Source: Pseudomonadota bacterium (GTDB lineage: Bacteria > Pseudomonadota > Gammaproteobacteria > Burkholderiales > Burkholderiaceae_D). Taken from it: a DNA stretch of 20,090 bases. The position numbers and the translations under genes are program-made. The notes under the pieces were generated by a model. It was not told where the DNA came from and ran no database searches. It worked only from the letters and a program-made list of their open reading frames with translations. The stretch is taken from contig JAEVZY010000224.1 of the NCBI GenBank assembly GCA_023392035.1, positions 1 to 20,090 of the forward strand, written 5' to 3'. How positions within the stretch are numbered: position 1 is the stretch's first letter; the number at the start of each line of letters is the position of its first letter. Positions 14,167 through 20,090 of this stretch are shown piece after piece.

Positions 14167-15423
14167 TCAGCGCGCCGGCGATGCAGCCTCCACCTCAACG
14201 CGCCGCTTGTCGATATGGCTGGCAAATACTGCGACGCTGATGGCATAGAAGGGATACACCTCCCACCAGAGGAATACGACGTCGCTCAGGCCCAGCACGA
14301 ACAGCCCCAGGGACAGGCACAGGCCCATGGCGGCAACGGCGCGCACTTCGGCATCGGCATGCCGCAGCCAGCGGGCAAACCACGCCGCCGGCAAAAAGAT
14401 CAGGCCAAGCATGGCCAGCACACCGAGCGTGCCCAGGCGCGCGGCAGCGAACAGCAACTCGTTATGGGAATGCTGAAAGCCGGCAGCGACGGGCGTCAGG
14501 ATGCCGCGCTCGGCGAGCTGTTCGAGGGCCTTGGGATAGCGCTCGATGCCCACCCCGAACACCGGATTCTCCTTCAGCAACACCAGGGAGCCGCGCCACA
14601 ACTGCAGCCGGAATCCGAGCGAGGTATCGGCGTTTTTTCCCTCGAAGAATTGCTGGATGTCCTGCCCGGCCGAAGCGATGCGCTCGCGCCCGAGGGGACT
14701 CAAGCCAGCCGCCAGCACCAGCACAGCCAGCAAGCCAGCCGCCAAGCGACGACGGTAAGGCACAGCGCTGCCGCGGGTCGCCGCCAACATGATCAGGATG
14801 AACACCGGTATCGTGACCCAGGTGCCGCGCGACTGCGAAACATAGCTGCAGTACAAGGCGGCGATCGCAGCCAGGCACTTGGCCAACAGGGCCAGGCGGT
14901 CGCCCCGGCGATTCCAGGCCAGGGACAGCAGGCTGAAGCAGCCCAGCACCAGGCTCAGTTCAGCAAAGGTGATCATGGGAATGAAGTCGGTGCCGTAGCG
15001 CAGCGTGCCGCCCGCGGTCAGGATGTGGATCTTGATGGCAGCGGCAAAGGTGGCCAGCACGAAGCACCACTGCAGCATGCGCAACCGGGCCAGGGGCAGC
15101 CGCGCCACTGCCCACAGAACGAGGGGAAACAGTGCCAGCCGCAGTGGCGCGTCGATGTTTCTCGTCGCCAGCTGGCCGCGCGAAAGTTCGTTGGCAAGCA
15201 CCGCCAGCAAAGGTCCGCTGCAGGCCAGCAGCAAGGTCCAGTGGCTGCGCCACACTGCCCGCGCCTGCACCGCTTGCCCGCGCAGCAGCCCAATCAGGCC
15301 AAGCAGCACCAGCACGCCATACAGCACGCCGGCGGCACGATCGACAATCAGTACGCTGAGATAGAACAGGAACAAGGCGCCTGCGATCGCCCAGGTGTAG
15401 GCCTGGCTGCGCGCAGTGCTCAT
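14167..15423 (-). CDS. O-antigen ligase/polymerase-like membrane protein (copy 1)
   Basis: A 418-residue integral membrane protein with about ten to twelve hydrophobic segments, fitting the WaaL/Wzy O-antigen ligase family. 'YVSQSRGTWVTIPVFIL' (194-210) is the conserved helix with SQSRG at 196-200. A large periplasmic loop (about 242-320) ends in HSHNE (318-322), the position of the catalytic His motif of ligases. WaaL moves undecaprenyl-linked O-antigen onto lipid A-core in the periplasm; Wzy polymerases look similar, so the exact job is uncertain. ATG at 15423 is chosen for its four-base overlap (ATGA) with the preceding glycosyltransferase stop; ATG at 15429 is the alternative. Translational coupling to that gene is likely. 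Confidence 0.85.
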   Translation of the reverse strand: MSTARSQAYTWAIAGALFLFYLSVLIVDRAAGVLYGVLVLLGLIGLLRGQAVQARAVWRSHWTLLLACSGPLLAVLANELSRGQLATRNIDAPLRLALFPLVLWAVARLPLARLRMLQWCFVLATFAAAIKIHILTAGGTLRYGTDFIPMITFAELSLVLGCFSLLSLAWNRRGDRLALLAKCLAAIAALYCSYVSQSRGTWVTIPVFILIMLAATRGSAVPYRRRLAAGLLAVLVLAAGLSPLGRERIASAGQDIQQFFEGKNADTSLGFRLQLWRGSLVLLKENPVFGVGIERYPKALEQLAERGILTPVAAGFQHSHNELLFAAARLGTLGVLAMLGLIFLPAAWFARWLRHADAEVRAVAAMGLCLSLGLFVLGLSDVVFLWWEVYPFYAISVAVFASHIDKRRVEVEAASPAR

Positions 15424-16391
15424 ATCCATCCGGCTTTGACCCGCGACACGAAACGCGCTCCCAGGTACTTGAGGTGCCACAGCACGCCTTCCACGGTGCG
15501 CCGCTGCCGGATCAGGAACTTGGAAAACAGCTTGAGCTCGCGCGGCGAGCGCGGCAGATCGAGCGCGACGTCTGCCCAGGGCGTGGTCGCCTGCAGGTCG
15601 ACGAAAATCTGCCTGGCCTCGTGCAGGCACCAGTCTTGCCACGGCTTGACCGGCCCGGTGAAATGGACAATCGGCGGTCGTTGGGGCAAGGCCAGCCGGG
15701 TCTCGCCACGGCTCAGATAGTCAACCAGGTGATAACGGGTGTTCCATTTGTCATCGATATAGCGGGTGCGTCCGTCCAGCGCGATATTGAGCGCGTCCTG
15801 GTCGGCGAAACGCAATGGACGACTGCTTAAAATTTCGAGCGCGGTCTGTTCCACGCCGTGGGCCATCCACTGCTCTACATTGATCAGCATGACGCCGGCG
15901 TTGAAATAGCGGCCATGGCGCAGTTCCAGTGCGGCCACCTGGGTGCTGACCGTGGTGAGCGCCTCATCCGGGGCGGCTGCGGCGATGACCTGCGAGACAT
16001 CGGTCGCCAGCAACTCGTCCAGGGCGCCGAAGCACAGCAGGTCGGCGTCCAGGTAAAGCACGGTGGAAGCCGTTTCGCGCATGCGTCCCGGAATCAGGAG
16101 GCGGATGAAGGTGCCCAGTGAATGCTGGGCAAAGCAGGGAAACTGGCGGAAGGCGCGCAGCGATTCAGGGTCAAGCAGATGCAGGCGCACCGGCATGCCG
16201 ATCTGTCGTTCCAGCGCCTGCATGCGGCGCCGGCTATCCTCGCTGGCCGTGAAGGCGAACACGTGAAAGACAAACTGCCGGCCCGGGTTGTGGTTGACCA
16301 CGGAGGCAATAGCCACGCCCATGCCGCGGTAATAGCCGGCATCGACCCCGAACACCACATGCACGGGAGCGGCTTCGGCAAGCGTCGTCAT
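15420..16391 (-). CDS. Family 8 glycosyltransferase, LPS-type
   Basis: A 323-residue GT8 (GT-A fold) enzyme, similar in size to the LPS core transferases WaaI/WaaJ. 'VHVVFGVDAGYYRGMGVAIASVVNHN' near the start is the nucleotide-sugar-binding strand. YLDAD at 113-117 contains the metal-binding DxD motif, 'YFNAGVMLIN' (162-171) binds donor sugar, and HFTGPVKPW (243-251) is the C-terminal metal-binding His motif. It probably adds a glucose- or galactose-type sugar to the LPS core on the cytoplasmic side of the inner membrane; donor and acceptor are inferences. The ATG at 16391 gives the canonical N-terminus; an in-frame TTG at 16490 would add 33 atypical residues. It is first in a leftward operon with the ligase-like gene. 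Confidence 0.9.
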   Translation of the reverse strand: MTTLAEAAPVHVVFGVDAGYYRGMGVAIASVVNHNPGRQFVFHVFAFTASEDSRRRMQALERQIGMPVRLHLLDPESLRAFRQFPCFAQHSLGTFIRLLIPGRMRETASTVLYLDADLLCFGALDELLATDVSQVIAAAAPDEALTTVSTQVAALELRHGRYFNAGVMLINVEQWMAHGVEQTALEILSSRPLRFADQDALNIALDGRTRYIDDKWNTRYHLVDYLSRGETRLALPQRPPIVHFTGPVKPWQDWCLHEARQIFVDLQATTPWADVALDLPRSPRELKLFSKFLIRQRRTVEGVLWHLKYLGARFVSRVKAGWI

Positions 16392-16502
16392 GCCAGCGCG
16401 CCGTGCATGGGCTGCGCCCGTTGGCAGCAGTACCGAAACCGCTGCATCGGCTCGGCAGGAAATAAAGTGATCGCGTGAATCATGGAACAAGTTTCTCGAA
16501 AA

Positions 16503-16536
16503 TTGGACCTGCTGTGCAGAGAGCGATTATTATCGC
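16503..16536 (+). promoter_or_regulatory. Candidate promoter with inverted repeat over the -10
   Basis: TTGGAC (16503-16508) and GATTAT (16525-16530) are spaced by 16 bases and resemble -35 and -10 elements for the second ligase-like gene, which starts at 16576. The short inverted repeat GCGAT-TATT-ATCGC (16523-16536) lies over the -10 and could bind a regulator. The site is within the 184-base divergent gap between the two LPS transcripts. Both element matches are moderate. Confidence 0.35.
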
Positions 16537-16575
16537 GCACTCAATTCTTGCCGCATTCCATTTTTGCCCGACTTC

Positions 16576-17787
16576 ATGCAGCTTGCCAGCTCCATTTCGG
16601 TTTTCCTCCTTTTCAGCCTTGCACTGACCTACCCCGGCGGCTATGCAGTGGGCGCTGTATTGTTGCTCATCCTGGGCCTCTGGACACTGGCGCGCAGGCG
16701 GGCGCAACTCGATCGCAAAGACTGGACATTGATTGCTCTGTTCCTGCTCTACACGGCAGTCTGTCTCGGCCTGAACCTGGTGCATGGCGACCCGGCCCGG
16801 CGCTACGACGAGCCCCTGCGCTTCGTACTCGCCATTCCTCCCCTGCTGTTCCTTAGGCGAGTTCCGCCCAGTCCGCGCGCGCTGTGGAGCGGCGTGGCGC
16901 TGGGTGCGCTGGCGGCCGGCGTGCTGGCGGTATGGCAGGTCACGCTGGGCCAGCATCTGCGGGCCGGCGACGCGGTCAACCCCATCCAGTACGGGAACAT
17001 CAGCATTGCACTGGGCTTGCTGTGCATTGCCGGCCTGGCCTGGGCGCGCGAACAGCCGGCGTCGAAAGGCTGGCGCGCCTTGCTGCTGGCCGGCGCCCTG
17101 GCCGGCATCCTGGCGTCCATCCTGACCCAAAGCCGCGGCAGCTGGCTGGCATTGCCGCTTTGCGTGCCGGTCCTCGCCTTCTGCTCGCCGTGGCGGGGAA
17201 GCATCAAGAAATGGCTGCTCGGACTGGTATTGGGCCTGGCCGCGTTCGGCACCCTGCTTGCCATCAGTCCGGATTCGGCGCTTCAACGACGCTTCACTGA
17301 CATCGGCAAGGAAGTCCAGGCTTACCGTCACAGCGGCAAGGCCGACAATTCGGTCGGCGGCAGATTGGAGATGTGGCGCACCAGCTGGATCATCTTTGCC
17401 GAACGTCCTGTGCTGGGTGCGGGATGGACCGGCTACGAACAACGCAAGCGGGAACTGGTGCGAAGCGGGCAAGCCGATCCCTACATCCTGGAACATTCGC
17501 ATGCCCACAACGACTTCCTCGATGCCATGGCCAAGCGCGGCTTGCCGGGACTTGCGCTCACCCTGGCGCTCTATCTGTTCCCCTTGTGGGCCTTTGCGCG
17601 CATGGCCTGCCAGGGGCCGCGGCCAGCACGGCCCTTTGCCTTGGCCGGCGCCATGCTGGCTGCAAGCTGGATCGGTTTCGGCCTGACCGATACCTTCCTG
17701 GTCCACAACAACGGCGCCTTGCTGTATGCGTTTTCCGTCGCCATCCTGTGGGGCATGGCGCGCCAGGCGCCGCAGAACCAAGGCTGA
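16576..17787 (+). CDS. O-antigen ligase/polymerase-like membrane protein (copy 2)
   Basis: A 403-residue multi-spanning membrane protein of the WaaL/Wzy_C family. 'ILTQSRGSWLALPL' (182-195) has the conserved TQSRG at 184-188. A long periplasmic loop (about 230-306) leads to 'LEHSHAHNDFLDAMAKRGLPG' (305-325) with the HSHxHND His motif, followed by three helices. The 'GxGWxGYE' segment near 281-288 is typical of O-antigen ligases. It shares the motif layout with the leftward copy, but the two are clearly diverged. This copy has the fuller HSHAHND motif and is the better WaaL candidate; the other may be a polymerase or a ligase for another polymer. ATG at 16576 is preferred over an in-frame TTG at 16564; ribosome binding signals are weak. 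It ends six bases from the convergent GT9 gene. Confidence 0.87.
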   Translation: MQLASSISVFLLFSLALTYPGGYAVGAVLLLILGLWTLARRRAQLDRKDWTLIALFLLYTAVCLGLNLVHGDPARRYDEPLRFVLAIPPLLFLRRVPPSPRALWSGVALGALAAGVLAVWQVTLGQHLRAGDAVNPIQYGNISIALGLLCIAGLAWAREQPASKGWRALLLAGALAGILASILTQSRGSWLALPLCVPVLAFCSPWRGSIKKWLLGLVLGLAAFGTLLAISPDSALQRRFTDIGKEVQAYRHSGKADNSVGGRLEMWRTSWIIFAERPVLGAGWTGYEQRKRELVRSGQADPYILEHSHAHNDFLDAMAKRGLPGLALTLALYLFPLWAFARMACQGPRPARPFALAGAMLAASWIGFGLTDTFLVHNNGALLYAFSVAILWGMARQAPQNQG

Positions 17788-17793
17788 ACCCGT

Positions 17794-18852
17794 TCAGGCG
17801 CTGGCGACCAGCGGCCGCGAGACCTGGGCCATCCACTCCAGGACCCGCGCCGCCACCGTCTCGGGAAGAATTTTCTCCATGCAGGCGCAACTCGGAGTCT
17901 GCAAGCGAGCGCAGTCGGGACAACTTTCCGGCACGCAGAGGTAGCTCGCGCGTGGCCCGACGGGCGCCCAGCGTTCCGGATGCATGGGGCGCGTGGGCGG
18001 ATACAAGCCCAGTGTGCGTTGCCCCAGGGCGGCGGAAAGATGGAGCGGGCCGGTGCCGCTGGCAATCAAACCGTCGGCCGACCGAATCAGGCACATCAAC
18101 TGCGACAGGCTCAACTGGCCGCACAGATTGCTGACATTGGGACGCTGCAGCAATCCGGGCGCATGCTGCTGCAGCCACTCGCCTTCTTTCGCGCTGCCCG
18201 TGACCCATATGCGCACCGCCGGATGTTCGGCAAGCTGATCGGCCAAGGCACTGAAATAGGCGGCTGGCCATTCGCGGCCGTGGCCGTTGGACTTGGGGTG
18301 GACCACCAGATTGAATCCATGCGGCGCGAGCAAGGCATCCACCTGAGCATCCCGCATAGCCTTCCATTGGACCATGCCGGCAATCTCATCCAGGGCAGGA
18401 ATGCGCTCCAGCCCGAAGCGGCGCAGGAATTCGAAATTGAATTGCGACTCATGCGCCGCCATTTCCCGCTTCGAAAAACGCACGCGCCGATTACAGTAGA
18501 TCGCCATGTACAGCTTTTGCCGGGCATTGCCGATACGGTTCGGTACTCGAGCAAAAAAGGCGGACTTCGCAAGCTTTCTGTTCAAGGCCCCGTCAGGCTG
18601 GGCGAAAATCACGGTGTCGATGCCGGACTGGCGGAAATACTTCACCGGGTCGGCTTCCACGGATTCGGCTTCCACCACTTCATCAACCGTTGCGCAAGCG
18701 CGCGGCACGGCTGCGGCATAGCCGCGCACCATCATGCTGATCTTTGCTGACGGAAAACGCGCCTTGAGCCAGGTGGTAATCGGCAAAGTCAGGACAACAT
18801 CCCCGATATTGTCGTTGCGGCAAATCAGGATATGACGCGGGCTGCTCGACAT
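17794..18852 (-). CDS. Family 9 glycosyltransferase, heptosyltransferase-type
   Basis: A 352-residue GT9 (GT-B fold) enzyme of the WaaC/WaaF/WaaQ heptosyltransferase family, which adds heptose to the LPS inner core in the cytoplasm. 'HILICRNDNIGDVVLTLP' (7-24) is the N-terminal acceptor domain signature. 'VVHPKSNGHGREWPAAYF' (183-200) and 'GLIASGTGPLHLSAALG' (261-277) form the ADP-heptose site of the C-terminal domain. A cysteine cluster lies at 306-324 (C306, C311, C314, C322, C324), a pattern seen in many family members. GGAG six bases before the ATG at 18852 fixes the start; an in-frame ATG 15 codons upstream is less likely. Which heptose it adds cannot be told here. It is divergent from msbA across a 176-base gap. 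Confidence 0.9.
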   Translation of the reverse strand: MSSSPRHILICRNDNIGDVVLTLPITTWLKARFPSAKISMMVRGYAAAVPRACATVDEVVEAESVEADPVKYFRQSGIDTVIFAQPDGALNRKLAKSAFFARVPNRIGNARQKLYMAIYCNRRVRFSKREMAAHESQFNFEFLRRFGLERIPALDEIAGMVQWKAMRDAQVDALLAPHGFNLVVHPKSNGHGREWPAAYFSALADQLAEHPAVRIWVTGSAKEGEWLQQHAPGLLQRPNVSNLCGQLSLSQLMCLIRSADGLIASGTGPLHLSAALGQRTLGLYPPTRPMHPERWAPVGPRASYLCVPESCPDCARLQTPSCACMEKILPETVAARVLEWMAQVSRPLVASA

Positions 18853-19028
18853 GGAATGCTCCGTGGCCAGGATGGGCGGAAAAAGCATTGTAAGCACATC
18901 ATCATCATGCCGGAAACTTGGTTGCGAACACTCACAAATGAGCCTGGAGAACCGGATGCGATATCATCCCGTGTCCGGCGCCCGCCTGCGCCTCTGTCCC
19001 ACCGGGACGGTCAGAATTCCATAACTCC

Positions 19029-20090
19029 ATGCTTCTTCCTTCCAGCATCACACGCCTGGCCCGCCTGCACCGCCCGTACATCAGGCGCCTGTGTGTCGCC
19101 TTTTTTGCCATGATCGTCACGGCCGCCACCGAGCCGGTGGTGCCGTATATCTTCAAGTACCTGCTGGACCATGGCTTTTCCGGCAAGCCGACCTTTTCGA
19201 TCTGGATGGCGCCGGTCGCGGTGATCGGGCTGTTTGCGATCCGGGGCGCCTCGACCTTCACCAGCACCTACACCATGAACTGGGTTTCCAGCCGCTTGCT
19301 GAACCAGTTGCGCGGCATGATGTTCAACCGCCTGCTGCAAGTGCCGATCGGCTTTTATCAGCACAATTCAGTCGGCCAGGTGATCAATTCGGTGATGTTC
19401 GAAGTGCAGCAGATCATCGAGATGATCACCAAGCTCTTCACCTCCATCGTTCGCTCGGCGCTGACTGTGCTGGGACTGCTGGCCTGGCTGCTCTATCTGA
19501 ATGCCGCATTGACCATCGTCACCCTGGTGCTGCTGCCCCTGATTGCGCTGGTGGTGCGTGCCACCGGTCGTCGCTTGAAAGTCTTGAACCAGGAACAGTT
19601 GCGGGTCAATGCAGAGCTGACCACGGTGGTGGAAGAAGTCACGCGCGCGCCGCAAGTGATCAAGATTTTCGGCGGCTACGACTACGAAAGAAAGCGCTTC
19701 GAACAGCGTTCGGAAAACCTGCGCAGCTATACCATGCGCCAGACCCGCACCTGGGCCAGCACCGTACCGCTGACCCAGTTGATGACCGCCTGCGCAGTGG
19801 CGGTGGTGGTGGCGCTGGCCCTGCTGCAGTCCCAGCGCGGCGATATCACGGTGGGCGGTTTCGTTTCCTTCATCACGGCCATGCTGATGCTGCTGACCCC
19901 GCTCAAGCAATTGGCCGAAGTGAATGGTCCGCTGCAGCGCGGCCTGGCTGCCGCCGACGCCGTGTTCGGCATGATCGACCGGCCGGTGGAGCGCAGCGGC
20001 GGTCGCGAACTTCCGAGCCGCAGCACCGGCCTGGTCGAATTTGCAGGCGTCGGCTTTCGCTATCCGGATGCGCCGCGCGCGGCGCTGCAT
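19029..20090 (+). CDS. msbA: Lipid A ABC flippase MsbA, 5' portion
   Basis: The first 354 residues of an ABC exporter; the gene runs off the right edge and no stop is present in frame. Six transmembrane segments are visible between about residues 15 and 295. They are followed by the linker 'LKQLAEVNGPLQRGLAAADAVFGMIDRPVE' and the start of the nucleotide-binding domain ('VEFAGVGFRYPDAPRAALH'); Walker A lies beyond the window. The coupling segment 'VVEEVTRAPQVIKIFGGYDYERKRFEQ' matches the MsbA subfamily of lipid A exporters. MsbA uses ATP to flip core-lipid A across the inner membrane, which fits the neighbouring LPS genes. The start ATG at 19029 has weak ribosome signals. A TATCAT at 18962-18967 is a possible -10, but no good -35 was found. 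Confidence 0.93.
   Translation, partial: MLLPSSITRLARLHRPYIRRLCVAFFAMIVTAATEPVVPYIFKYLLDHGFSGKPTFSIWMAPVAVIGLFAIRGASTFTSTYTMNWVSSRLLNQLRGMMFNRLLQVPIGFYQHNSVGQVINSVMFEVQQIIEMITKLFTSIVRSALTVLGLLAWLLYLNAALTIVTLVLLPLIALVVRATGRRLKVLNQEQLRVNAELTTVVEEVTRAPQVIKIFGGYDYERKRFEQRSENLRSYTMRQTRTWASTVPLTQLMTACAVAVVVALALLQSQRGDITVGGFVSFITAMLMLLTPLKQLAEVNGPLQRGLAAADAVFGMIDRPVERSGGRELPSRSTGLVEFAGVGFRYPDAPRAALH

Noticed and set aside
14215..15720. A 501-codon plus-strand frame opposite the ligase-like and GT8 genes
   Set aside because: The Gln/His/Gly-rich product lacks any domain and the opposite strand carries well-supported membrane and GT8 proteins.

Overview
The window is high-GC DNA from a betaproteobacterium. 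The order yebC-purD-hemF-nadD-rsfS-rlmH-maf-rng, the LPS genes next to msbA and a possible HrpL-type promoter suggest Oxalobacteraceae, with a Herbaspirillum-like, plant-associated organism as the best guess. This placement is inferred from gene content and layout; no marker RNA gene is present.

Left flank (1-3.9 kb): the first codons of a probable SDR oxidoreductase and an EamA/DMT-type transporter run leftward as a pair. Divergent from them is an unrecognised 363-residue protein. It has a long disordered Pro/Ser/Lys-rich region and a C-terminal helical domain of about 110 residues. It is preceded by a sequence matching the HrpL 'hrp box' (GGAACC-N16-CAACTGA, one mismatch), so it is a candidate type III secreted effector that lies alone, outside any visible secretion cluster. 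Convergent with it is a HerA-like ATPase of the YjgR/DUF853 family.

Core block (3.9-11.1 kb): a tight rightward housekeeping run encodes YebC, PurD (purines), HemF (haem), NadD (NAD), RsfS and RlmH (ribosome control and 23S rRNA methylation), Maf (nucleotide sanitation) and RNase G. hemF/nadD overlap by 4 bases, nadD/rsfS by 1 base, and gaps from rsfS to rng are 11-15 bases. RsfS carries an unusual histone H1-like Lys/Ala-rich tail.

Middle (11.1-14.2 kb): a small HNH-motif protein of unknown role, a two-domain CYTH-CHAD protein (triphosphate/polyphosphate family) convergent with it, and an AhpD-type peroxidase-related enzyme.

Envelope block (14.2-20.1 kb): an O-antigen-ligase-like membrane protein overlaps a family 8 glycosyltransferase in one leftward operon. 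A second, diverged O-antigen-ligase-like protein is transcribed rightward from the shared intergenic region. A family 9 (heptosyltransferase-type) glycosyltransferase and the start of the lipid A flippase gene msbA follow, divergent from each other. Together these point to LPS core and O-antigen assembly and export. No tRNA, rRNA, CRISPR array, insertion sequence or phage gene was seen. No gap between genes exceeds about 200 bases.
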